The notes under the pieces: generated by a model | Database searches by the model: none | Seen by the model: only the letters and a program-made list of their open reading frames with translations | What the model was told of the DNA's origin: nothing | Made by a program: the position numbers and the translations under genes | Part shown: one piece after another, positions 34,840-42,317 of the stretch | Layout of the letters: each line of letters begins with the position of its first letter | Numbering within the stretch: the stretch's first letter is position 1 | Source: Salisediminibacterium beveridgei | Lineage (GTDB): Bacteria > Bacillota > Bacilli > Bacillales > Salisediminibacteriaceae | Direction of reading: 5' to 3' | Assembly (NCBI RefSeq): GCF_001721685.1 | Contig: NZ_CP012502.1 | Coordinates: forward strand, 496,001-560,000 | DNA: 64,000 bases

Positions 34840-35241
34840 ATGACAGATCGTTTTGAGAAAGGCTTGAATGTCAGAAAAGACGTTCTCGGCGCGGAACATG
34901 TGGCAAGGTCCATGGCCAATGTGTCAGAGTTCAATAAGGAAATTCAGGAACTGGTGACGTCCTGGTGCTGGGGAGATATCTGGACCCGGGAAGGCATCAG
35001 CCGCCGGGACCGGAGCCTCATCAATCTGGCAATCTTAACGGCGATGAACCGGAACCACGAATTCAAGGTGCATGTCAAAGGGGCACTGACAAACGGGTGC
35101 ACGCCTGAAGAAATCAAGGAAGTACTTCTGCAGACGGCGGTATATTGCGGTGTGCCGGCGGCTCTTGAAAGTTTCCGGAATGCCAGTGAAGTCCTCGCAG
35201 AGTGGGAACAAGAGACAGATGGATCATCAGGAAGGGCGTGA
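34840..35241 (+). CDS. Carboxymuconolactone decarboxylase-family protein (PcaC-like)
   Basis: A 133-residue all-helical protein with the full PcaC layout: GLNVRKDVLGAEHVARSMANVSEFNKEIQELVTSWCWGDIWTREGISRRDRSLINLAIL, HEFKVHVKGALTNGCTPEEIKEVLLQTAVYCGVPAALESF. It lacks the CxxC of the AhpD branch, so a peroxidase role is unlikely. PcaC decarboxylates gamma-carboxymuconolactone in protocatechuate degradation, but no other gene of that pathway is in the window. Its position between a TcuA-like enzyme and an aldehyde dehydrogenase suggests it handles a tricarboxylate-derived lactone or keto acid. Start ATG 34840 follows GAAGGAGG. Confidence 0.88.
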   Translation: MTDRFEKGLNVRKDVLGAEHVARSMANVSEFNKEIQELVTSWCWGDIWTREGISRRDRSLINLAILTAMNRNHEFKVHVKGALTNGCTPEEIKEVLLQTAVYCGVPAALESFRNASEVLAEWEQETDGSSGRA

Positions 35242-35248
35242 AGATGAT

Positions 35249-36676
35249 ATGGATGGCAAGTTGTATATTAACGGCGAATGGCAGGAGGCAGACAGCGGTG
35301 AGCGGATCGATGTCTTAAATCCGGCAACAGGAGAACGGGTTGGAACGGCGGCCTTTGGCGGTCAGGTGGAAACGAAGCGGGCGATTGACGCTGCCGATCA
35401 GGCATTTCCAGCCTGGCGCAAACGGACTGCGGAAGACCGCGGAAAGATACTCATGCGCTGGCATGATCTGCTGGTGGAGAATCAGGAAGAGATTGCGGAG
35501 ATTTTGACGAAAGAAATGGGAAAGCCGTTTGCTGAAGCTAAAGGGGAAATTCTTTATTCGGCGTCGTTTATTAAATGGTTCGCAGAAGAAGCCAGACGGA
35601 TTTACGGACGTATTGTTCCTTCTGCGCAGGAAAACAGCCGGGCGCTGGTCATGAAGCAGCCGATCGGGGTCGTGGCGTCCATTACACCGTGGAATTTCCC
35701 GGCTGCAATGATTGCCAGGAAAGTGGCACCGGCTTTGGCGTCAGGCTGTACTTTCGTAGGCAAACCGGCGAATCTGACACCGCTCACAGCGATCAAAATG
35801 GTGGAATATGCGGAAGAGGCAGGGGTTCCTAAGGGAGTACTGAACCTGATTGTCGGTAAGTCTTCCGCCATCGGCAGTGAGATGACGTCAAACACCAAGG
35901 TGAGGAAACTGACCTTCACCGGATCGACGGAGGTCGGGAAGACGCTCATGAAGCAAAGTGCTGAAACGATGCAGAATCTATCTTTGGAGCTTGGTGGACA
36001 TGCGCCGATTATCATTTGTGATGATGCGGATGTGGATTTGGCAGTGGACGGTGTGATTGCATCCAAGTTCAGGAATGCCGGACAGACCTGCATCTGTGGT
36101 AACCGAATTTATGTTCAAAGAGGGATCGCCGATGTTTTTACGGAAGCATTTGCTGAAAAAGTAAGAGCACTGAGGGTCGGTAACGGTATGGAGGAAGGTG
36201 TTGATATTGGGCCGGTGATCGAGAAGGCCAGCTACGATAAAATTGCCCAACACGTCGAGGATGCCGTCACCAAAGGTGCGGAAGTCGTTGCCGGTGGTAA
36301 AGGCACTACAGAAGATGAGGTTTATTTTTTCGAACCGACTGTGCTCTCCGGCGTGAATGAAGACATGATCATCATGAAAGAAGAAACGTTTGGTCCGGTG
36401 GCTCCGATTCAACTGTTTGATACAGATGAGGAAGCAGTGAGACTGGCCAACAATTCCCGATTTGGCCTGGCGGCCTATTTCTTCACGGAACACATGGCCC
36501 GGGGTATGCATATCGGGGAAGGACTGGAATTCGGAATCATCGGCTGGAACGACGGCGCTCCTTCCATGGCTCAGGTGCCTTTTGGCGGCATGAAAGAGAG
36601 CGGAATGGGCCGCGAAGGCGGGATCGAAGGGATCGAAGCCTATCTGGAAACGAAATATATGAAAATGCGGATCTGA
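35249..36676 (+). CDS. Aldehyde dehydrogenase, succinate-semialdehyde dehydrogenase type
   Basis: A 475-residue NAD(P)-dependent dehydrogenase. Catalytic Cys 281 in NAGQTCICGNR, general base Glu 247 in LELGGHAPII, Asn 149 in TPWNFP and Lys 172 are all present. PSMAQVPFGGMKESGMGREGG is the GabD-type C-terminal block. The pattern is nearest to succinate-semialdehyde dehydrogenases, though glutarate-semialdehyde and related substrates are possible. ATG 35249 is seven bases after the decarboxylase-like gene; upstream in-frame codons overlap that gene. In context it would oxidise a semialdehyde to succinate or an analogue at the end of the tricarboxylate route. Confidence 0.9.
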   Translation: MDGKLYINGEWQEADSGERIDVLNPATGERVGTAAFGGQVETKRAIDAADQAFPAWRKRTAEDRGKILMRWHDLLVENQEEIAEILTKEMGKPFAEAKGEILYSASFIKWFAEEARRIYGRIVPSAQENSRALVMKQPIGVVASITPWNFPAAMIARKVAPALASGCTFVGKPANLTPLTAIKMVEYAEEAGVPKGVLNLIVGKSSAIGSEMTSNTKVRKLTFTGSTEVGKTLMKQSAETMQNLSLELGGHAPIIICDDADVDLAVDGVIASKFRNAGQTCICGNRIYVQRGIADVFTEAFAEKVRALRVGNGMEEGVDIGPVIEKASYDKIAQHVEDAVTKGAEVVAGGKGTTEDEVYFFEPTVLSGVNEDMIIMKEETFGPVAPIQLFDTDEEAVRLANNSRFGLAAYFFTEHMARGMHIGEGLEFGIIGWNDGAPSMAQVPFGGMKESGMGREGGIEGIEAYLETKYMKMRI

Positions 36677-36683
36677 TTGGTTC

Positions 36684-36724
36684 TCAAGCTCCGGGTGCAG
36701 CGTGCATCTGGAGCTTGATTTTTT
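36684..36724 (+). terminator. Rho-independent terminator closing the tricarboxylate cluster
   Basis: TCAAGCTCC pairs with GGAGCTTGA, with further inner pairing of GGTGCA with TGCATC, followed by TTTTTT. It starts eight bases after the dehydrogenase stop. Confidence 0.92.
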
Positions 36725-36819
36725 AGCAGGAGATGAAAAAACATGTCGAGACTTGGCATTTGAGTGACATGCACGTTGAATTGATCCATAGTCATTCTTG
36801 ATTTGATCATTGCATCCAG

Positions 36820-36844
36820 TTGACATGATCGATAATGATTATGC
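36820..36844 (+). promoter_or_regulatory. -35 hexamer and Fur/PerR-like box upstream of gpx
   Basis: A perfect TTGACA (36820-36825) is followed by CGATAATGATTATGC (36830-36844), which matches 12 of 15 positions of the 7-1-7 Fur box TGATAATNATTATCA; PerR sites are similar. No good -10 lies at 17 bases, and another promoter (TATACT near 36891) may be used. Control of a peroxidase by a Fur-family repressor would be sensible. Confidence 0.45.
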
Positions 36845-36925
36845 AAAAATCATACAATAATTAAACATTTATTATTTGTTCTATGGAGCGTATACTTAAG
36901 GGAGGCATGATGAGGAGGAAGACCA

Positions 36926-37474
36926 ATGAGTAACCTTTACGGTTTCGACATCTTACAAAATAACGGTGTAATCCGGAGCATGGCTGATTTTCAAGGAAAG
37001 GTCATCCTGATTGTCAATACAGCCAGCAAGTGTGGTTTGACACCGCAGTTTGAGGAGCTCGAAAAGCTGTTTCAAACCTACCAGGAAAATGATTTCGTCA
37101 TACTCGGCTTTCCATGCAATCAATTTGAACAGCAGGAGCCGGGAACAGGTTCAGAGGCAGAAGCCTTGTGCAGGAAAGACTATGGCGTCACGTTTCCCAT
37201 GATGGACAAGATCCGTGTAAACGACCCAAAACCGCACCCGCTGTATGCTTTTTTGAAAGAGGCGCAACCCTTTCAAGGCTTCGATGCATCGAACATCACG
37301 GGACGCATGTTAAAACAGATGGTGAAAGACAAATACCCGCATCTTGTCACTGGAAATGATATCAAATGGAATTTCACCAAATTCCTTGTGGATCGTGAGG
37401 GGCATGTGGTTCGCCGCTTTGAACCGGAGACGCCGGCAAATGAAATGGAAGAGGCGATTACCGAACTTCTGTAA
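36926..37474 (+). CDS. Glutathione peroxidase-family thiol peroxidase
   Basis: A 182-residue thioredoxin-fold peroxidase. Cys 36 in VNTASKCGLTPQ replaces the selenocysteine of animal enzymes, and the tetrad partners are present in GFPCNQFEQQEPG and IKWNFTKFLVD. Bacterial homologues such as BsaA usually take electrons from thioredoxin rather than glutathione. ATG 36926 follows AGGAGGAAG. It is a single gene between two terminators, with a Fur/PerR-like box about 85 bases upstream. Confidence 0.94.
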   Translation: MSNLYGFDILQNNGVIRSMADFQGKVILIVNTASKCGLTPQFEELEKLFQTYQENDFVILGFPCNQFEQQEPGTGSEAEALCRKDYGVTFPMMDKIRVNDPKPHPLYAFLKEAQPFQGFDASNITGRMLKQMVKDKYPHLVTGNDIKWNFTKFLVDREGHVVRRFEPETPANEMEEAITELL

Positions 37475-37505
37475 CTGAACAGAAAGAAGATAACGCCATT
37501 CGACT

Positions 37506-37542
37506 GGACCGCATGCTCTCTGATGCGGTCCGTTCTTTTTTT
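37506..37542 (+). terminator. Rho-independent terminator after gpx
   Basis: GGACCGCAT (37506-37514) pairs perfectly with ATGCGGTCC (37523-37531), followed by GTTC and seven T. Confidence 0.9.
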
Positions 37543-37543
37543 C

Positions 37544-37571
37544 CATCGTCAAATCTACATCGTCAAATCTA
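37544..37571. repeat. Perfect 14-bp tandem direct repeat
   Basis: CATCGTCAAATCTA occurs twice back to back between the gpx terminator and the gapN leader. It is probably a slippage duplication; no function is evident. Confidence 0.7.
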
Positions 37572-37692
37572 AGGGTGAGCATATCGGTTGTATGTAAGAG
37601 TTTTCACATGTTTAGCTAGTTTACAATGCTTCTGTGATGGTAATTTGAAGCGTTCATTGAAACATCAATTCTATCGAAACGGAGTGATCAGC

Positions 37693-39138
37693 ATGACGGT
37701 AAAACACGATCATACAACACATCCATTTTTAATCAATAACGAGTGGCTGGAAAGTAAAACCGGAGAAACGGTGCCCATCCATTCCCCGGATAACGGTGTA
37801 CAGGTCGGACAGGTTCCGGCCATGTCCCGGGAGGAAGTCAATCAGGCAGTCAACCTGGCGGCGGATGTTCAGGAGAACTGGGCAGCGACGGAGGTGCATG
37901 AACGCTCGGACCTTCTGCACCGCTGGGCAGATGAATTGGATCAGGTAGCCGATAAGATCGGCGCCATGATCCAAAAGGAAGTCGGAAAAACGTTCGCATC
38001 AGCAAAAAGTGAAGTGAAACGAACCGCACAGCTGATTCGCCATACCGCGGAAGAGGGGCTTCGGACGCACGGCAGTTTCATTCAAGGAGACGCGTTCCCT
38101 GGAGCGTCGCGCTCGACGAAGGCGATGGTGCAAAAAGTGCCGCATGGCGTCATTCTCGCGATCTCACCGTTCAACTACCCGGTGAACCTGGCAGCATCAA
38201 AAATTGCACCGGCACTGGTAACGGGTAATACGGTGGTCTTTAAACCGGCAACACAAGGAGCAGTCAGTGGTCTGATGATGATTGATGCACTGGTCAAAGC
38301 GGGGCTTCCAAAAGGTGTCCTGAACGTCGTCACCGGACGCGGATCCGTGATCGGTGATTACGTCGTGACGCATCCGAAACTCGACATGATTACGTTCACC
38401 GGAGGGACTGCAACCGGGCAGCACATTGCGAAAAAAGCATCGATGATTCCGGTCGTCCTTGAACTTGGCGGGAAAGATCCGGCCATTGTGCTCGAGGATG
38501 CCGATTTGAAGAAAGCCGCAAAAGAAATCGTATCCGGAGCTTTCAGTTACTCCGGTCAACGATGTACCGCGATTAAACGCGTGATGGTGACAGAGCAAGC
38601 GGCAGATGAGCTGGTCGAAAAGATCCGGGAACATGTCGCGGCACTCTCTGTCGGCTACTCCACAGAAGAAGTGGATATTATTCCGATGATTGATCAGAAA
38701 TCTGCAGACTATGTGACCGGCTTGATTGAAGATGCCGTGAAGAAAGGGGCAACGATCGTACACGAAGGCCAAAACGATCAGAATCTCCTGTCTCCTGTGG
38801 TCCTTGATCATGTCACAGAGGACATGGAGATTGCCTGGGAAGAGCAGTTTGGACCGGTGCTGCCCATCATGCGCGTAGCGAATGAACTCGAGGCAGTCGA
38901 TCTGGAAAAGCGCAATGCCTACGGCCTGCAGGCGAGTATCTTTACAAAAGACATGGAAAAAGCATTCACACTGGCTGAACGGATGAATGTCGGAACCGTG
39001 CAAATTAACGGCAAGACGTCCCGCGGACCGGACCATTTCCCATTTCTCGGCGTGAAAAATTCCGGACAGGGCGTTCAAGGCATTGGCCGGAGTATTGATT
39101 CCATGCTTCGGGATAAGGTGATCGTGTTGAATTTGTAA
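37693..39138 (+). CDS. gapN: NADP-dependent glyceraldehyde-3-phosphate dehydrogenase (non-phosphorylating)
   Basis: A 481-residue aldehyde dehydrogenase that oxidises glyceraldehyde 3-phosphate directly to 3-phosphoglycerate, giving NADPH without ATP. Catalytic Cys 291 is in SGQRCTAIKRV, Glu 257 in LELGGKDPAI, and Asn 161 in SPFNYP. The C-terminal RGPDHFPFLGVKNSGQGVQGI is diagnostic for GapN against other aldehyde dehydrogenases. ATG 37693 lies after GGAGTGATC; the frame is open further upstream without a site. It is monocistronic, ending in a bidirectional terminator shared with lctP. Confidence 0.92.
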   Translation: MTVKHDHTTHPFLINNEWLESKTGETVPIHSPDNGVQVGQVPAMSREEVNQAVNLAADVQENWAATEVHERSDLLHRWADELDQVADKIGAMIQKEVGKTFASAKSEVKRTAQLIRHTAEEGLRTHGSFIQGDAFPGASRSTKAMVQKVPHGVILAISPFNYPVNLAASKIAPALVTGNTVVFKPATQGAVSGLMMIDALVKAGLPKGVLNVVTGRGSVIGDYVVTHPKLDMITFTGGTATGQHIAKKASMIPVVLELGGKDPAIVLEDADLKKAAKEIVSGAFSYSGQRCTAIKRVMVTEQAADELVEKIREHVAALSVGYSTEEVDIIPMIDQKSADYVTGLIEDAVKKGATIVHEGQNDQNLLSPVVLDHVTEDMEIAWEEQFGPVLPIMRVANELEAVDLEKRNAYGLQASIFTKDMEKAFTLAERMNVGTVQINGKTSRGPDHFPFLGVKNSGQGVQGIGRSIDSMLRDKVIVLNL

Positions 39139-39168
39139 GACGCACCGACAATCATAGAGAAACGAACG

Positions 39169-39205
39169 AACCTCCAGTCTCATCTCAGACTGGAGGTTCT
39201 TCTCA
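39169..39205 (+). terminator. Terminator between gapN and lctP
   Basis: AACCTCCAGTCT-CATCTC-AGACTGGAGGTT is a perfect 12-bp stem followed by CTTCTC. It can fold on either strand and lies between two convergent genes, but neither side has a long U tract. Confidence 0.8.
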
Positions 39206-39235
39206 TACTTCATCGGACTGTTTAAGTTCTGAAAG

Positions 39236-40825
39236 TTACAAGATAAACACTGCCACAAGTGTGCCGGCGACTCCGATCAGGAGTGCATACAAGAGGGCAG
39301 GCAAGAGGGTCTTGCGGATGATATCCCCTTCTTTTCCGACCATGCCGACAACCGCGGCGGCGGCTACGACGTTATGCACACAGATCATATTCCCTGCGGC
39401 AGATCCGGCGGTTTGCTGTGCCAGAATCAGGTTCGTATTCAGCCCCGTGTCCATGGCAGCACTGTACTGGATCGGGGAAAAGGTCAGAACGGATACGGTG
39501 GCACTGCCGGTTATAAAGGATCCCAAAAGGCCAAGGTACGGTGCAACAAACAGCCAGATACCGCCTAATGACCCTGCCATCACAGTGGCGATGTGCTGAG
39601 GCATCGATGCCAAGTCACTGGCATTCAATCCGGAGTTACTGAACACCTGCACCAGTGCGAGGGTTGGAAGCAGTGCGAGGGCTGCTCCGGAAACCGTGCC
39701 CATGGAATCCTTGGCGGCTTTTGTAAAATGACCTAGGGTTTTACGCTGCGTAAAGACGGAAATCAGTGCGGCCAGGAGCAGAACAGCACCCGGAGAGTAA
39801 AGTAATTCCCAGTTGGACGTGACCCCTTCAACGCCGAATATGTTGGCCCAGCTCAGGTCGATCGCGGTCTGTGTGAATTGCTGCACCGGTTCGATGATCC
39901 GTGTCGCCAGAAGCAGGACAATCACAATGACATAAGGGCTCCATGCGGAAAGCAGACTCAGGTCGGATTTCTTTTCTTTGACCGTAAAGCCCTCTTTCAA
40001 TGCATCCTGCCAAGGTTCTTTTGGCAAGAAGACATTTTTCTTAGCGGTCACGGTTGCCACACCGAGGCCTGTAAGGGAAGCCAGAATAGCCACAAATTCC
40101 GGTCCGAATAAGGAGGCGTAGAGGAAGGCAGACAGCGTATACGTGAAACCGACCAGGAGGGACCAGGGCAGCATGGACACCATGGACGAAAGGCTTTTTT
40201 CTTTACCGAAGGAGAGGGTTAATACAATAATCAGCACGAAAGGAACTAACGAACCAACGAGAATATCCATCATCGTAATCTTGATCGCAACTTGCTGAAA
40301 CATCTCGGCCCCTGCGCCTTCGATATTGCTCAAACCGACGATCACCGGTGTGCCGACCGCGCCGAACGAGACCGAGGTACTGTCAGCAATCAGTGCGGTA
40401 GTTGCTGCAGCGAGGGGGGTAAAACCGAGCGCGACCATCAATGGTCCGGTAACGGCTGCAGGTGTTCCGAATCCGGCAGCCCCTTCAATCAGTCCCCCGA
40501 AGAGAAAGGCAACGATGATGACCTGGACCCGCATATCCGAAGAAATATTCCGGAAACCTTCATTGATCCGGTCGACGGCGCCGGTTTCACGCAATGTGTT
40601 GAGCAGGACGATCGCACCGATCAGGATGAACAGAATGGTCAATGCCCGGTGAAAGCCTTCAAAAATGGATGCGGTTAATGGCAAAAGTTCCATTCCCCAT
40701 ATAAAATAGGATAGAAGAATGAAAATGATCGCACTGTAAAGCATGCCGCGTTTGGCTGACATCCTGAGGATGACAAGGAATAAAAAAGGTAAGAGGATGG
40801 CGCTGATTGCTGTGAGAAATAACAT
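39236..40825 (-). CDS. lctP: L-lactate permease (LctP/LldP family)
   Basis: A 529-residue transporter with about twelve to thirteen membrane segments. The family marks are present: [71 protein letters not shown] and the near C-terminal [22 protein letters not shown]. It imports lactate or glycolate with protons. ATG 40825 lies ten bases after AAGGAG. No lactate dehydrogenase or lut gene is adjacent. With PPDK in the same region it fits growth on lactate through gluconeogenesis. Confidence 0.93.
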   Translation of the reverse strand: MLFLTAISAILLPFLFLVILRMSAKRGMLYSAIIFILLSYFIWGMELLPLTASIFEGFHRALTILFILIGAIVLLNTLRETGAVDRINEGFRNISSDMRVQVIIVAFLFGGLIEGAAGFGTPAAVTGPLMVALGFTPLAAATTALIADSTSVSFGAVGTPVIVGLSNIEGAGAEMFQQVAIKITMMDILVGSLVPFVLIIVLTLSFGKEKSLSSMVSMLPWSLLVGFTYTLSAFLYASLFGPEFVAILASLTGLGVATVTAKKNVFLPKEPWQDALKEGFTVKEKKSDLSLLSAWSPYVIVIVLLLATRIIEPVQQFTQTAIDLSWANIFGVEGVTSNWELLYSPGAVLLLAALISVFTQRKTLGHFTKAAKDSMGTVSGAALALLPTLALVQVFSNSGLNASDLASMPQHIATVMAGSLGGIWLFVAPYLGLLGSFITGSATVSVLTFSPIQYSAAMDTGLNTNLILAQQTAGSAAGNMICVHNVVAAAAVVGMVGKEGDIIRKTLLPALLYALLIGVAGTLVAVFIL

Positions 40826-40863
40826 GATGTAAACGCTCCTTTTGGTGGGTTAAACAGGTTTAG

Positions 40864-40900
40864 ATACTGTTAAATATAAAAATTTGCTAAAATACAGTAT
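40864..40900. promoter_or_regulatory. Inverted repeat in the lctP divergent promoter region
   Basis: ATACTGT (40864-40870) and ACAGTAT (40894-40900) are perfect inverted copies in A/T-rich DNA between divergent genes. It is a possible operator, and chance is not excluded. Confidence 0.3.
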
Positions 40901-40987
40901 AAAGGAATCGGAACAGCGGTTCAACAGGTGAGCATGCGTACATTGTATTATTGTACAAACCGATCTTCGAGAAAGGGGTTCTATCTG

Positions 40988-41680
40988 ATGGCGACATGGG
41001 GAATAGCTGGGATTGGAAAATTAGGAGGCGCTCTCATGCAACGATTTGAAGCAACTGACATGCCGGTAAAGGTATACCACCCGGCTATTGAAAAAGCGAG
41101 AACAAAGGTGGCCGGTATGGCCAACATGCAAGTGGTTGATCTGCACCAGCTTGCTGAAACGGATTATGTACTGCTCGCTTTACCGGCAGGAAAAGCCGGT
41201 GAACTGGTGGAGATGCTTCAAAGAGGGAGTGAAAACGGAGCGGATCTTCCTGTACTGATCAATCTGTCCACGAAAGACAGAACGGCCGAATTGAGGAAAC
41301 ATCACCCTGCCTTTTGCTGGATGGGCATCAAGCTCGCAGGCCATGCAAAAGCATTGGAACAAGAGGGGAATGGTTTGTTTGTTTCACAAGAGTGGCAAGC
41401 TTATCCGGAGGTGGCTCAGTGTTTTCGGCGGATCGGTGAAGTCGCAGAAGGAAGTGAGGAAGATGTGTTACGTTTCAACAGCCAGGTCACTGAGGCGGCG
41501 GTCGCTTCAGCTGTGAAACTGAAAGAGCAGTTAAAACAGGCCAATTTTGACAACGACTGGATCCGCCACGCGTTGACCTGTTCGTTCCCGCAGGTCGTCA
41601 AGGCGTATGAGCAAGACGAACTGGGGACATTTGCAAAAGAAGTGGCGGAAAAGGTGAGGGAAGACAAATCCAGTCAATAA
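40988..41680 (+). CDS. NAD(P)-binding Rossmann-fold protein (pyrroline-5-carboxylate reductase-like)
   Basis: A 230-residue protein with an N-terminal dinucleotide loop GIAGIGKLGGALMQRF (about 5-20), VYHPAIEKA and DYVLLALPAGKAGELVEML. These are typical of the F420-oxidoreductase/ProC superfamily. The C-terminal half is short and helical, so it is smaller than ProC (about 270 residues). The substrate is unknown. ATG 40988 lies nine bases after AAAGGGG. It is divergent from lctP and ends 16 bases from the convergent response-regulator gene. Confidence 0.75.
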   Translation: MATWGIAGIGKLGGALMQRFEATDMPVKVYHPAIEKARTKVAGMANMQVVDLHQLAETDYVLLALPAGKAGELVEMLQRGSENGADLPVLINLSTKDRTAELRKHHPAFCWMGIKLAGHAKALEQEGNGLFVSQEWQAYPEVAQCFRRIGEVAEGSEEDVLRFNSQVTEAAVASAVKLKEQLKQANFDNDWIRHALTCSFPQVVKAYEQDELGTFAKEVAEKVREDKSSQ

Positions 41681-41696
41681 GATAACCAGGGAAAAG

Positions 41697-42317
41697 TCAG
41701 AGAATATTCGCTTCTTTCGCGCGGACAATGGCTTCCGTCCGGTTCCGGACCTGGAGTTTTTGAAAGATGATGCTGTTGTATACTTTGACACTGCTTTCTT
41801 TCAAGTTGAGAATCCCGGCGACTTCTTTATTGGTGTAGCCTTTTTCGATCAGTTCAAGCATGCGCAGCTCCTGATCACTCAAAGGATCGACCAGCGAATG
41901 AACAGGTTTATCATCTTCACCGGACTGGGCTGCAAACCCGTTGCGACGAGAGTTGGAGCGTCTTAACAGGGCACTGATCCTTGCGATCAGAACATTCGGA
42001 TCAAAAGGCTTTGTTAAATAATCATCCCCACCGGTCTCAAGACCTGAGATGATTGCATCGGAATCCTGATACGCACTCAGATAAATAATCGGCACGCTGT
42101 TTGTCTCTCTGATCTGCCGGCAAACCTCAAAACCATCCATGCCAGGCATCCGGATATCGAGGACGACTAAATCGGCATCAAAGGTCTTCAGGACTTCGAG
42201 CCCCTCCTGCCCACTTTTGGCAGTGCGGGGTTCGTAATGATTCTGCAGGAGATAGAGCCGCAATAAATCACGGATTTTCTGTTCGTCATCAATGACGAGG
42301 ATTTTTCCTTTAGCCAT
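41697..42317 (-). CDS. Response regulator: receiver plus LuxR-type DNA-binding domain
   Basis: A 206-residue regulator. The receiver covers 1-120 with acidic pair D10/D11 in LVIDDEQ, phospho-acceptor D54 in VVLDIRMPG, and Lys in DYLTKPFDP. A LuxR/NarL helix-turn-helix (LSDQELRMLELIEKGYTNKEVAGILNLKESSVKVYNSIIFQKL, about 140-195) follows. The receiver resembles OmpR-type ones more than NarL-type ones. ATG 42317 follows AAGGAGGGG and overlaps the kinase gene by eight bases, so the two form one two-component system. Confidence 0.93.
   Translation of the reverse strand: MAKGKILVIDDEQKIRDLLRLYLLQNHYEPRTAKSGQEGLEVLKTFDADLVVLDIRMPGMDGFEVCRQIRETNSVPIIYLSAYQDSDAIISGLETGGDDYLTKPFDPNVLIARISALLRRSNSRRNGFAAQSGEDDKPVHSLVDPLSDQELRMLELIEKGYTNKEVAGILNLKESSVKVYNSIIFQKLQVRNRTEAIVRAKEANIL

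Noticed and set aside
35249..36676. Calling this dehydrogenase GapN as well
   Set aside because: It lacks the RGPDHFPFLGVKNSGQGVQGI block of the true GapN at 37693 and has the GabD-type C-terminal PFGGMKESGMGREGG.
37544..37571. Start of a CRISPR array
   Set aside because: Only two adjacent 14-base copies without spacers; no cas genes are present.
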